DNA of 64,000 bases from an uncultured Veillonellaceae bacterium (GTDB lineage: Bacteria > Bacillota > Negativicutes > Veillonellales > Dialisteraceae), in contig CAKMIA010000002.1 of NCBI GenBank assembly GCA_927353735.1, positions 96,490-160,489 of the forward strand. The letters are read 5' to 3'. The translations under genes and the position numbers were made by a program. Shown here one piece after another: positions 51,982 through 60,571 of the stretch. The notes beneath the pieces are model-generated. The model had not been told where the DNA came from and ran no database searches. It was given only the letters and a program-made list of their open reading frames with translations. Each line of letters starts with the position of its first letter. Position 1 is the stretch's first letter.

Positions 51982-52920
51982 ATGTCTGCTGAATGGAAGT
52001 ATGGAATATTAAAGGGGATCAGCCGTCTGATCTGTGCCTGTTCCCACGACCGCATTCTGGCCATCGGCCGGTTTCTGGGGCCGTTCATCCTGAACCGGAT
52101 CCAGAAACAGAAGCGGCGCGGGATCTCGCAGATCATGATGGGGATGGAATGCAGCAGGGATGAGGCGGAGCAGATCCTCCAGCAGGTCTACCAGAATATC
52201 GGCATGTCCGCCATGGAAATGCTCTATATGCCGCGGCTGGTAAAGGAAAAAGACCACATCAATGACTATGTGCGCATCGAGCATCCGGAATATCTGGAGG
52301 AAGCCTATGCAGAGGGCCGGGGCATCGTCGGCCTCACGGCGCATATGGGAAACTGGGAATGGCTTGGCGCAGGGCTGGCGCTTCACGGTTATCCCACGTC
52401 AGCCATCGGGAAAAAGCAGTCCGATGATGCACTGATGAAGATCATCAATGAATACCGTGCCGAGGCCGGGCAGCACATCTACCTCACCGGAACGGGCGGC
52501 TATGAGATGATCGCGGCGGCGCGGTCCATGAAGAAAAATCACATTCTCGGGTTTCTGTCTGATAAGGACGGCGGACGGGCGGGCATTCCGGTCCGCTTCA
52601 TGAACCGGATCTTTTCCTTCCCTCAGGGGCCGGCGGTTTTTGCGAAAAAATTCAAAGCTCCGATACTTCCGATTTTCATTACCCGTGATGAGGACGGGCG
52701 GCATACCATCCGTATGGGAAAGCCTTTCCATTATGAAGTCATGGAAGACAAGGATGAGGAGCTCATCCACAATTCGCAGACCATGGCGACCATTATGGAG
52801 CAGTTCATCAAGGCGCATCCCTATGACTGGATGTGGTTTCAGCATTTGTTCTGGACGGAGCCGGAGGAGATCCGGATGCTGCAGGAGATAAAAGAGAAAA
52901 AGGAAAAGGCCCATGAATAA
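51982..52920 (+). CDS. Lipid A acyltransferase (LpxL/HtrB family)
   Basis: 312 residues. N-terminal hydrophobic anchor, catalytic HMGNWE (about 117-122, HX4E), DKDGGRAG and a FPQGPAVFAKK region. LpxL/LpxM-type enzymes add secondary acyl chains to Kdo2-lipid IVA. Which position is acylated cannot be read. Only one such gene lies in the cluster. Starts 27 bp after kdsC and overlaps lptC by 8 bp. Confidence 0.9.
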   Translation: MSAEWKYGILKGISRLICACSHDRILAIGRFLGPFILNRIQKQKRRGISQIMMGMECSRDEAEQILQQVYQNIGMSAMEMLYMPRLVKEKDHINDYVRIEHPEYLEEAYAEGRGIVGLTAHMGNWEWLGAGLALHGYPTSAIGKKQSDDALMKIINEYRAEAGQHIYLTGTGGYEMIAAARSMKKNHILGFLSDKDGGRAGIPVRFMNRIFSFPQGPAVFAKKFKAPILPIFITRDEDGRHTIRMGKPFHYEVMEDKDEELIHNSQTMATIMEQFIKAHPYDWMWFQHLFWTEPEEIRMLQEIKEKKEKAHE

Positions 52921-53449
52921 AAAACTGGCGGCCGGCGCCGCGGCGCTTCTGCTCTGCGGCGGGCTGTGGTTTCTGTTTTCCGCTCCCGAAGAGGGGGCCG
53001 GCACGGACAATGTTCCCGTGCCGGCCATGGAATTTTCCGATACGGAAGTCCATGAGCTGGAAAATGGAAATATCGTATGGAAAATGAACGTGGGGCACGC
53101 CACCCTCGATGCCGATAAAAACACCATGCATTTTACCGATGTGGACGGCTATTTCAAAAATGATGATATGGAGCTGACGCTGAAGGCCCGGTCGGGCATG
53201 GCGAAGCGTCAGGAGCGTCTCCTGTATCTGGAGGGAGATGTGGAAGGACAGACGTCGGACGGCGCGGTCCTTCATGCGGAAAACCTGACCTATGACGGGA
53301 CGACCAATCAGCTGTCCACCGATCAGTTTTTCACGGTGGAAAAGGACGGGAAGATCCTTTCCGCTGATTCCTTTACAGCGGACCGTATTCTTCAGACGAT
53401 AGAGGCCAGGGGCAACGCCCGCCTGGCGGATAAGGAGGCAGCAGAGTGA
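52913..53449 (+). CDS. lptC: LPS export ABC transporter periplasmic protein LptC
   Basis: 178 residues. Single N-terminal membrane segment (about 5-23), then a beta-jellyroll with EFSDTEVHELENGNIVWKMN (about 36-55) and LTYDGTTNQLSTD. Links LptB2FG to LptA. Overlaps both neighbours. Confidence 0.88.
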   Translation: MNKKLAAGAAALLLCGGLWFLFSAPEEGAGTDNVPVPAMEFSDTEVHELENGNIVWKMNVGHATLDADKNTMHFTDVDGYFKNDDMELTLKARSGMAKRQERLLYLEGDVEGQTSDGAVLHAENLTYDGTTNQLSTDQFFTVEKDGKILSADSFTADRILQTIEARGNARLADKEAAE

Positions 53450-54183
53450 AGACATTCTATGCGGCTGCGGCAGCAGTTCTCATCAGCCTGGCCGGCACGG
53501 GCATGGCGGCGGCCGACGACATCAGCGCCGATGTGCTCACCTATAACGGACAGACACAGGTGGCTACGGCCCGGGGAAACGTGGTGATCCATGCCAATGA
53601 GGGCGCGACCATGATCGGCGCAAGCGGGGAATATCATTTTAAGGACGGCTCTGCCTATCTCACCGGCGGCGTGCACTATGCCAGAGGCGCCAGCACCATG
53701 AGTGCGGACACCGTCCATGTGCTGGGCGACAAGACCATCCGCGGCGTCGGCAGCGTGGACCTTTATGACGGAGAGGCGCAGCGCACCGTCCGCGGCGAGC
53801 AGGTGACGTACAATCCGGACACGGGGTTCAGCCGGGTCGAGGGCAGCGCGTATGTGTCCACTCCGGACGGAAGCCTTACGGCGCCGCTCATCGAAGGCAA
53901 CGCGAGGGAGATCCGCTTCACCGCTACGGGCGGCGTGCAGTTTGAGAGCGATGTGCATCAGCTGTCCGGCTCGGGCGATCAGGCGGTCTATACCAAATCC
54001 CCCGATGCAGAGGACGGAAAGGTCGTGCTCACCGGCAATGCCTATGCGGTGCAGAACGGCAATGCCTTCCGCGGGCCGGAGCTCATTTTTGAACTGGCGG
54101 ATAATTTCGTTCAGACCAAGGGGCGCAGTACGCTGATCATCACCAATACCGGCAGCAGTGCCGGAGACACACCGGAAGGATAA
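53446..54183 (+). CDS. lptA: LPS transport periplasmic protein LptA (OstA-like)
   Basis: 245 residues. Sec signal peptide (about 1-24), then OstA/LptA beta repeats: SADVLTYNGQTQVATARGNV (about 27-46), AYLTGGVHY, TIRGVGSVDLYDG. Longer than enterobacterial LptA, which suggests a longer periplasmic bridge. GTG start with AAGGAGG upstream, overlapping lptC. Confidence 0.9.
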   Translation: MKTFYAAAAAVLISLAGTGMAAADDISADVLTYNGQTQVATARGNVVIHANEGATMIGASGEYHFKDGSAYLTGGVHYARGASTMSADTVHVLGDKTIRGVGSVDLYDGEAQRTVRGEQVTYNPDTGFSRVEGSAYVSTPDGSLTAPLIEGNAREIRFTATGGVQFESDVHQLSGSGDQAVYTKSPDAEDGKVVLTGNAYAVQNGNAFRGPELIFELADNFVQTKGRSTLIITNTGSSAGDTPEG

Positions 54184-54195
54184 CGGGAGAATCGA

Positions 54196-54918
54196 ATGAA
54201 AATAGAGACTCATCATCTGGTCAAAAAATACGGCGCACGAACCGTTGTCAATGATGTCAATGTGGAGGTGGCGCAGGGGACCATTGTCGGCCTTCTCGGA
54301 CCGAACGGCGCAGGCAAGACCACCACGTTCTACATGGTGGTGGGCATCATCCGCCCCGATGACGGCGATGTGACGGTGGACGGCATTTCCATCAGGGATA
54401 TGCCCATCCATGAGCGGCATCGGTTCGGCATCAGCTATCTGCCGCAGGAGGCGTCGATTTTCCGGAAGATGACCGTCTGGGAGAACCTCATGTCCTTTCT
54501 GGAAACGCGGAAGGAGCTCACGGAAAAGCAGCGCGAGGAAAAGGCGGAATCGCTTCTGGCGGAATTTCACATCACCCATGTGAAGGATACCGTGGGCAGC
54601 GCGCTTTCCGGTGGGGAGCGCCGGCGGGTGGAGATCGCCCGGTCGCTCACCATGGACCCGGCCTTCATCCTGCTGGACGAGCCCTTCGCCGGGGTCGATC
54701 CGCTGGCGGTGGAGGATATTCAGCATGTGGTGCGCCAGCTCAAGGACCGGGGCATCGGCATTCTGATCACCGACCACAATGTGCGGGAAACGCTCCGCAT
54801 CGTGGATCGGGCCTATATTCTGTCCGAGGGAAGGATTCTGCTGTCCGGGTCCTCCACGGAAGTGGCCTACAATCCGGTGGCGCGGAAATATTATCTGGGA
54901 GAAAATTTCAGTTTATGA
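54196..54918 (+). CDS. lptB: LPS export ABC transporter ATPase LptB
   Basis: 240 residues. Walker A GPNGAGKTT (about 34-42), Q-loop SYLPQEASIF, LSGGERRRVEIARSL (about 136-150), Walker B LLDEPFAGVDPL and H-loop TDHNVRETL. Powers LPS extraction. Starts 12 bp after lptA. Confidence 0.97.
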   Translation: MKIETHHLVKKYGARTVVNDVNVEVAQGTIVGLLGPNGAGKTTTFYMVVGIIRPDDGDVTVDGISIRDMPIHERHRFGISYLPQEASIFRKMTVWENLMSFLETRKELTEKQREEKAESLLAEFHITHVKDTVGSALSGGERRRVEIARSLTMDPAFILLDEPFAGVDPLAVEDIQHVVRQLKDRGIGILITDHNVRETLRIVDRAYILSEGRILLSGSSTEVAYNPVARKYYLGENFSL

Positions 54919-54945
54919 ATATCGTGAAAAGGGAAGGGATTCCTG

Positions 54946-56031
54946 GTGCGCATTTTAGATAAATATATAATCAAGGAATTTCTTGGCCCGTTCCTCTTCG
55001 GGATTGCTGCCTTTACGGCCATTTTCCTCGGGTCGGATACACTGATGAAAATTGCGGAGTACGTCACGCGCTACGGCGCGTCCGCTCTTTCCGCCTTCAA
55101 GCTGTTCATGCTGGCGATCCCTTCGATCATTGTGTATACCTTTCCCATGGCGGTGCTGCTGGGGGCGCTCATGTGCTTCTCCCGGCTGTCCTCATCCAGT
55201 GAGCTGATCGTCATGCGTACGTCCGGCCAGAGCTTCATCCGGCTGGCCATGCCGGTCTTTCTTCTCGCGCTGGGGATCAGCTTCGGAGCGGTAGCCTTCA
55301 ATGAATTTGTGGTGCCCTGGACGAATAACACCTATCAGCGGATTCTGAATACGGAAGTGAAGCGGAATCTGCAGCCGGGCACGACGGATCATATCGTCAT
55401 CCGCGATGTGCAGAACGGCCAGATCAGCCATCTGCTCTACGCGCGGCGCTATGATGCGGCAACGAAGCAGCTGCAGAACATCACCATTCAGGAATTTGAA
55501 AATGAACAGGCGGTCCGTGTGGAAAATGCGCCGTCCGCGGTCTGGAAGGACGGCGCCTGGTACATGCAGAACGGTGTGATTTATGACCTCACCAATGACG
55601 GCACCGATCATATGCTGCATTTCCGGGAACAGGTCATTCCCTATGCGCAGTCGCCCGGCGAAATCCAGCAGAAGCAGAAGGACCTCGATGAAATGACCAT
55701 CCGGGAACTGCGAGAGCAGCGCATGGCCTACCGGGCAGCCCATGAGGACACGGCGGAAATCGATATGACCATCCAGCAGCGGTTCTCGCTTCCCATGGCA
55801 AGCTTTATTTTTGCCCTGATGGGAGCGCCGCTGGGCGTGCAGAAGCCCCGTTCGTCCTCGTCCATCGGCTTCGGTCTGTCTGTTGTCATTATTTTCCTGT
55901 ATTATGCGGTCATGACGTTTACCGGCTCCATGGGGAAAGGTCATGTCATTCCGCCGGCACTGGCGGTATGGATCCCGAGTCTCATCGCACTGGGCGTCAG
56001 TCTGTTTCTGATCCGGCGGGTTTCCCGCTGA
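54946..56031 (+). CDS. LPS export permease LptF/LptG (YjgP/YjgQ family)
   Basis: 361 residues. Typical start RILDKYIIKEFLGPF, about six membrane helices (three at each end) and a central periplasmic beta domain (about 125-260). GTG start. Only one YjgP/YjgQ gene is present here, so the permease may be a homodimer or the second subunit is elsewhere. A charged coiled-coil-like segment (about 235-270) precedes the last helices. Confidence 0.9.
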   Translation: MRILDKYIIKEFLGPFLFGIAAFTAIFLGSDTLMKIAEYVTRYGASALSAFKLFMLAIPSIIVYTFPMAVLLGALMCFSRLSSSSELIVMRTSGQSFIRLAMPVFLLALGISFGAVAFNEFVVPWTNNTYQRILNTEVKRNLQPGTTDHIVIRDVQNGQISHLLYARRYDAATKQLQNITIQEFENEQAVRVENAPSAVWKDGAWYMQNGVIYDLTNDGTDHMLHFREQVIPYAQSPGEIQQKQKDLDEMTIRELREQRMAYRAAHEDTAEIDMTIQQRFSLPMASFIFALMGAPLGVQKPRSSSSIGFGLSVVIIFLYYAVMTFTGSMGKGHVIPPALAVWIPSLIALGVSLFLIRRVSR

Positions 56032-56046
56032 TTCTGTGGAGGGGCT

Positions 56047-57240
56047 ATGTTCATCGGCATCAGTATCTTTCTCGTGCTTATCTTCATGGGCGGGCTCATC
56101 GCGTTTCTGGGGGATAAGATCGGCTCCAAGGTGGGCAAGAAACGGATGACTCTTTTCGGGCTGCGCCCCAAATATACGTCCGTGATCGTGACCATCATTT
56201 CCGGTACGCTGATTTCCTTCATGACCATTGCCGTTCTGGCGGTGGCCAGCGAAAATGTACGGGTCGCTCTTTTCGGCCTGAACAAGCTCTATGCCGAGAT
56301 GGATGAGCTCAATGCGGAAATCGCGGACAAGAACCGGGCGCTCGACGAGGGACAGAAGCAGCTCCAGGCACGCACGAAGGAAGTGGCGGACATGGAGCGC
56401 AGGACGCAGGACATTTCCGCAGAGCTGAGCCGCGTGGAAGAGCAGAGAAATTACGTGGAAAGCCAGCTTTCCGTCATTCAGGCTGCTTACGACAAGGCGC
56501 AGGCAGATGTCCATGCTTCGGCTGAGGAGATCCGGGAACTGGAAAAGACCCGTCAGGAGCTGACAGGGACTATCGGTAAGCTGGATAAGGAAAAGGATCT
56601 GCTCATACGGAACATTGAAGCCATCCGGGAAGGGACGGTCATTTTCCGGGCCGGCCAGATCATTTCCTCGGCCGTCGTGGATGAGCACATGTCCCGGGAA
56701 ACGGCGTCGCAGGTGCTCGCCAGCATTCTGAACGACATCAATACGGGGCTGCGGGAACGGCTGAACATTCAGGACGACAAGGCCATCGTCGTGCGGGTGC
56801 AGCGGGATGACTTCGAGCAGGCGGTACAGCAGATCATGGAGTCTCCAGTGAAAAAGCTCATCCGCGTCACTGCGGCGGAAAATATCATCCTCGGCGAATC
56901 CACCATCGTGGATTTCGACATTCACGACAATGTGAAGGTCTATCAGGAAGGGGAAACCATTTATGAGGCGTCGATGGATGAAAACGGCTATGAAAATTAT
57001 AAAAATGAAGATGTGCGCGTCATCCATTTCCTGAAGGACATCAACGCCGCAGCGGCGGCTAAGGGCGTGCTGCCTGATCCGATCACCGGCAATATCGGGC
57101 AGCTGGATACCCGGGAAATGCTGGACGTGATCCAGCGGGTGAAGGAACTGGACGGCCACTGCCGCCTGACGGCTGTGGCGAAGCGCGATATCTATACGGC
57201 CGGTCCTGTCATTATCGATGTGCGGGTGACGCCGGAATGA
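56047..57240 (+). CDS. DUF3084 membrane-coiled-coil protein
   Basis: 397 residues. Two N-terminal membrane segments (about 2-22 and 40-66), a long coiled coil (about 75-195) and a C-terminal globular domain (about 200-397) of the DUF3084 family found in cyanobacteria and Negativicutes, i.e. lineages with an outer membrane. Function unknown. Directly downstream of lptF and overlapping the YqgF-like gene by 4 bp, suggesting a role in envelope biogenesis. Confidence 0.8.
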   Translation: MFIGISIFLVLIFMGGLIAFLGDKIGSKVGKKRMTLFGLRPKYTSVIVTIISGTLISFMTIAVLAVASENVRVALFGLNKLYAEMDELNAEIADKNRALDEGQKQLQARTKEVADMERRTQDISAELSRVEEQRNYVESQLSVIQAAYDKAQADVHASAEEIRELEKTRQELTGTIGKLDKEKDLLIRNIEAIREGTVIFRAGQIISSAVVDEHMSRETASQVLASILNDINTGLRERLNIQDDKAIVVRVQRDDFEQAVQQIMESPVKKLIRVTAAENIILGESTIVDFDIHDNVKVYQEGETIYEASMDENGYENYKNEDVRVIHFLKDINAAAAAKGVLPDPITGNIGQLDTREMLDVIQRVKELDGHCRLTAVAKRDIYTAGPVIIDVRVTPE

Positions 57241-57671
57241 TTCTCGCTATCGATCCGGGCTCACAGAAAACAGGCATGGCCCTTGTGAAGGATGACGGGC
57301 GCCTGTACTGGAAGGCCATCGTTCCGTCCGGAGAGGTGCCGTCCACGGCGGTCCGGTTGGTGCGGGAGGCATCCGCCCGGGCGGTCGTCATGGGAAACGG
57401 CACCCGTCACAGGGAAATGCAGGAACGGGTGGAATCCGCGCTTCGCGCGGCGCGGATGGCGCTCTCCGTAGAACTGGTCGATGAAAAATACACCACGGAA
57501 ATGGGAAAGGCCCGGTGGATGGCAGATCATCCGCCGAAGGGGCTGGCCCGGCTTCTGCCCCGGGGCCTGCGCACCGTGGAGGAGCCGGTGGATGATTATG
57601 TGGCCTGGATCATCGGCCAGATTTATCTGGGTGTCATCCGGGCGGAGGACGTGGGCCATAAAAAGGTATGA
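57237..57671 (+). CDS. YqgF/RuvC-like RNase H-fold protein
   Basis: 144 residues. RNase H-like fold: N-terminal strand with acidic residue LAIDPGSQKTGMAL (about 3-16), VVMGNGTRHREM (about 50), LVDEKYTTE (about 81-89) and late Asp (EPVDDY, about 117-122). Related to YqgF (pre-16S rRNA nuclease) and RuvC, but shorter than RuvC. Overlaps the DUF3084 gene and ends the outer-membrane block; terminator follows. Confidence 0.75.
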   Translation: MILAIDPGSQKTGMALVKDDGRLYWKAIVPSGEVPSTAVRLVREASARAVVMGNGTRHREMQERVESALRAARMALSVELVDEKYTTEMGKARWMADHPPKGLARLLPRGLRTVEEPVDDYVAWIIGQIYLGVIRAEDVGHKKV

Positions 57672-57674
57672 AAG

Positions 57675-57697
57675 AGACAGCAGAGGCTGTCTTTTTT
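57675..57697 (+). terminator. Terminator after the outer-membrane block
   Basis: AGACAGC-AGAG-GCTGTCT followed by six T. Confidence 0.85.
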
Positions 57698-57759
57698 GTA
57701 CACCCGGCCCATATTTCTGGAAAATTTTCTAAAGAAGCAGAGAAAATGAGCCGCAAGGG

Positions 57760-57788
57760 TTGCAAAATGCATGTATTGGTGATAATAT
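57760..57788 (+). promoter_or_regulatory. Promoter of rpoD
   Basis: TTGCAA (57760-57765), 17-nt spacer, TAATAT (57783-57788) with TGA just before it. Leader of about 155 nt. Confidence 0.55.
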
Positions 57789-57948
57789 AAAGGCTCATTC
57801 GGGAAAATATTTATAAATAGCGTGCAGGAATAGGTAAGCCGTTGAATGCTTGCAGAAGTCAGGACAGCCGGAAAGAAGCGGGAGAGCGCAGGTTCTTCCG
57901 GTGCTGTGCGGTCCATCGTCTGCGCGAAATGAGATAAAGGAGTGTCCC

Positions 57949-59142
57949 ATGGCAGCAAAAACGACACAGTTGGCAAAATGGATTGAAGAATTGCGGGAAT
58001 GCGAAGATAAAAACGGCGCTGTTCCCTACGAAGCGATTATCAGGCTGGTGAAGCGGGACAATCTGACGCCGAAGCAGCTGGATGCAATCTGTGAAGGTCT
58101 GCATGAGGGCCGTGTGACCATCGAATTTGACGATGAGAAGGAATCGGAGTCCTCAGAAGAGCCGGAAATGTTTTCCGGAGAAGATATGGATGGGGAACCG
58201 GATCTGACCGAAGTCTTTGATGAGGCCGGTCAGGACGACGGGGAGGATGACGGCGGCGCGGACAATTACGATTTGGCAGTGGACGAGAGCGATGTCAAGT
58301 ATGACTCCGTTCATATGTATCTGAAGGAGATCGGCAGCATCAAGCTGCTGAGCAGTGAAGAGGAGATCCGTCTGGCGAAGGCCATCGAGGCGAGCAAGAT
58401 GCCGGAAGCGACGCCGGAGGAAAAGCAGGAAGGGCAGCGGGCCCGGGCCAAGCTGGCCGATGCGAACCTGCGTCTGGTCGTTTCCATCGCAAAGAAATAC
58501 AGAGAAAGGGGCCTGCACATGCTGGACCTCGTGCAGGAAGGCAATATCGGTCTGCTGAAGGCGGTGGATAAATTCGATTATCACAAGGGCTATAAATTCA
58601 GCACCTATGCGACCTGGTGGATCCGGCAGGCCATCACGCGCTCCCTGGCCGATCAGGCCCGGACTATCCGCGTGCCGGTCCACATGGTGGAAAGCATCAA
58701 CAAGATGAACCGCATCGAACGGCGCATCCAGCAGGAGAACGGCCGGGACGCCACGGAGGAAGAGCTGGCAAAGGCCATGCGGTGCAGTGTGGAAAAGATC
58801 CGGGAAATCAAGCAGGTCGCGCTCGATTCGATCTCTCTGGAAACGCCGATCGGGGAAAAGGAAGATTCCGTGCTGGGCGATACCGTAGAGGACAAGAAGA
58901 TCGCCGCACCGGAGGATGAAGCAGCAGCCAGCCTTCAGAATGAACAGATCGCGAAGCTGCTGTCCACGCTCACGGAAAGAGAACGGGGCATCATCGCGCT
59001 CCGCTTCGGCTTTGAGGACGGCATCCCTCATACGCTGGAGGAAGTGGGCCAGCAGTACGGCGTGACGAGAGAACGCGTGCGCCAGATCGAAAAGAAAGCG
59101 CTGGGCAAGCTGAAGCGGCCGGCACAGGCGCTCATCAGCTGA
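57949..59142 (+). CDS. rpoD: RNA polymerase primary sigma factor RpoD
   Basis: 397 residues. Short region 1.1 (about 1-65), acidic stretch (about 65-110), region 1.2 ([16 protein letters not shown]), region 2 ([18 protein letters not shown] ... [12 protein letters not shown]), region 3 and region 4 with [26 protein letters not shown]57949 has AAAGGAG 9 nt upstream; a longer frame from 57850 lies in the leader. Not preceded by dnaG as in many Firmicutes. Confidence 0.97.
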   Translation: MAAKTTQLAKWIEELRECEDKNGAVPYEAIIRLVKRDNLTPKQLDAICEGLHEGRVTIEFDDEKESESSEEPEMFSGEDMDGEPDLTEVFDEAGQDDGEDDGGADNYDLAVDESDVKYDSVHMYLKEIGSIKLLSSEEEIRLAKAIEASKMPEATPEEKQEGQRARAKLADANLRLVVSIAKKYRERGLHMLDLVQEGNIGLLKAVDKFDYHKGYKFSTYATWWIRQAITRSLADQARTIRVPVHMVESINKMNRIERRIQQENGRDATEEELAKAMRCSVEKIREIKQVALDSISLETPIGEKEDSVLGDTVEDKKIAAPEDEAAASLQNEQIAKLLSTLTERERGIIALRFGFEDGIPHTLEEVGQQYGVTRERVRQIEKKALGKLKRPAQALIS

Positions 59143-59152
59143 ACGGACATGG

Positions 59153-59180
59153 CGCCGGGGCAGACAGCCCCGGCGTTTTT
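59153..59180 (+). terminator. Terminator of rpoD
   Basis: CGCCGGGGC-AGACA-GCCCCGGCG then TTTTT. Confidence 0.9.
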
Positions 59181-59196
59181 GTGTGCCTGTATTTTA

Positions 59197-59239
59197 TTGT
59201 CAAGAAAAATTTCCATTTATGGCAACAATCACGTATAAT
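59197..59239 (+). promoter_or_regulatory. bioY promoter with possible BirA-like operator
   Basis: TATAAT at 59234-59239; weak -35 TTCCAT (59211-59216). ATTGT (59197-59201) and ACAAT (59225-59229) form the outer arms of an interrupted inverted repeat reminiscent of BirA operators, but the inner bases do not match the consensus. Confidence 0.3.
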
Positions 59240-59295
59240 ACAGTACAGACAAACGGCCGGATGCTCCGGTACAATTTTTCGTGAGGTGATCTGTA

Positions 59296-59823
59296 TTGAA
59301 TACAGCAATTAAAAAGGATGTTCTGGCGGCCCTCTTTGCGGCGATGATGGCGATTTTCACGCAGCTTATCATTCCCATTCAGCCCGTGCCCATCACGATG
59401 GGGACACTGGCGGTCATGATGGCCGGCGCGGTGCTCGGCAGCCATTACGGCGCGCTCAGCATGGTGATCTATGCGCTCCTCGGCGCGGCGGGGATGCCCG
59501 TCTTTTCCATGGCGCAGGGCGGCGTTGGCGTCATCATCGGCCCCGGCGGCGGCTTCATCCTCGGCTATATCGCCATGGCCTTCGTGGTCGGGCTGTGCAC
59601 GGAGCGGTGGGGCACGTCCTTCCGCGTGCTGGTACTGGCTATGGTGGCGGGATGCCTGACGGTCTATGTATGCGGCGTGGCCTGGTTCATGATGCTCACC
59701 GGCAACGGGCTCTGGCCGTCCATGGTGCTGTGCATGCTGCCGTTCCTGCCGGGAGACGCGGTGAAGATTTTGCTCGGTTCCTTCCTCGTCCATCGGTATC
59801 GCCGGTATGTGGACCGGCTCTGA
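59296..59823 (+). CDS. bioY: Biotin transporter BioY (ECF S-component)
   Basis: 175 residues, about six membrane helices. BioY features: IPIQPVPITMGTLAVMMAGA (about 31-50), GMPVFSMAQGGVGVIIGPGGG (split, about 70-90) and GGFILGYI. Substrate-binding subunit for biotin. TTG start with GAGGTGA upstream. Monocistronic; no energising EcfAT genes nearby. Confidence 0.93.
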   Translation: MNTAIKKDVLAALFAAMMAIFTQLIIPIQPVPITMGTLAVMMAGAVLGSHYGALSMVIYALLGAAGMPVFSMAQGGVGVIIGPGGGFILGYIAMAFVVGLCTERWGTSFRVLVLAMVAGCLTVYVCGVAWFMMLTGNGLWPSMVLCMLPFLPGDAVKILLGSFLVHRYRRYVDRL

Positions 59824-59831
59824 TGGCGGAG

Positions 59832-59857
59832 CGGCCTCCTCGGAGGCCGTTTTTTTG
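59832..59857 (+). terminator. Terminator of bioY
   Basis: CGGCCTCC-TC-GGAGGCCG followed by eight T. Confidence 0.88.
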
Positions 59858-59950
59858 TGCCGCCGCAGACGAAATAAATCTGTCGGAATGCGAATGAAGA
59901 TTAAGATTTGAAAAATCCCGGAGGCGGATTCCGCCGCAGGCGGGCAGCGG

Positions 59951-59959
59951 TGCTACAAT
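59951..59959 (+). promoter_or_regulatory. Extended -10 promoter for comEA-comEC-holA
   Basis: TGCTACAAT, 36 nt before comEA. No clear -35. Confidence 0.45.
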
Positions 59960-59995
59960 AAAAAAAGAAAACAAAAGAAAAGGAGGCGGTGTGCC

Positions 59996-60571
59996 ATGGA
60001 GATCCCTCACTGGAAACCGGCAGGACGGCGGTACCTCCTCCTTTTTCTGCTGCTTGCGCTCGCGCTTGGCGGGGCCGGATGGTATGTGCTGCAGGAGACG
60101 CCGGAGCCGGAGCTGGTGCTCACCGTGGAGGAGACCGGCGGAGAGCACAGGGAACAGGCCGGCGCGTCGGGACAGATCGAGGTCTACATTTCCGGGGCGG
60201 TGAAGAAGCCCGGCGTGTATGATGTGCCGGCCGGAAGCCGCGTGTATGATCTGGTGCGCGCTGCGGGGGACGTCATCCCTTATGCGGATATGGAGGCGGT
60301 CAATCTGTCGGCGCCGCTTGCCGACGGGGATTTTATCCACGTTCCGCTTGCGCCGGACCGCACGGCCGTGACGGAGCACCCGATGGTCAATATCAATACG
60401 GCGGGACTGGCCGAGCTGGAGTCCCTTCCCGGCATCGGCGAGGTGACGGCCCGGAAAATTCTGGATTACCGGGAGGAGCACGGCCTGTTTCGGGAGAAAC
60501 GGGAGCTGCTGGACGTTCCGTCCATCGGGGAAGGGCGGTATGCAAAAATAGAAGACAGGGTCACATTATGA
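59996..60571 (+). CDS. comEA: Competence DNA receptor ComEA
   Basis: 191 residues. N-terminal membrane anchor (about 12-31), SLBB domain (about 62-115, VYISGAVKKPGVYDVPAG) and C-terminal helix-hairpin-helix repeat (VNINTAGLAELESLPGIGE, about 129-147) that binds double-stranded DNA. AAAGGAGG lies upstream of ATG59996. Overlaps comEC by 4 bp. Confidence 0.94.
   Translation: MEIPHWKPAGRRYLLLFLLLALALGGAGWYVLQETPEPELVLTVEETGGEHREQAGASGQIEVYISGAVKKPGVYDVPAGSRVYDLVRAAGDVIPYADMEAVNLSAPLADGDFIHVPLAPDRTAVTEHPMVNINTAGLAELESLPGIGEVTARKILDYREEHGLFREKRELLDVPSIGEGRYAKIEDRVTL

Noticed and set aside
55192..57159. 655-codon minus-strand open frame opposite lptF and DUF3084
   Set aside because: Antisense shadow spanning two real genes and their boundary.
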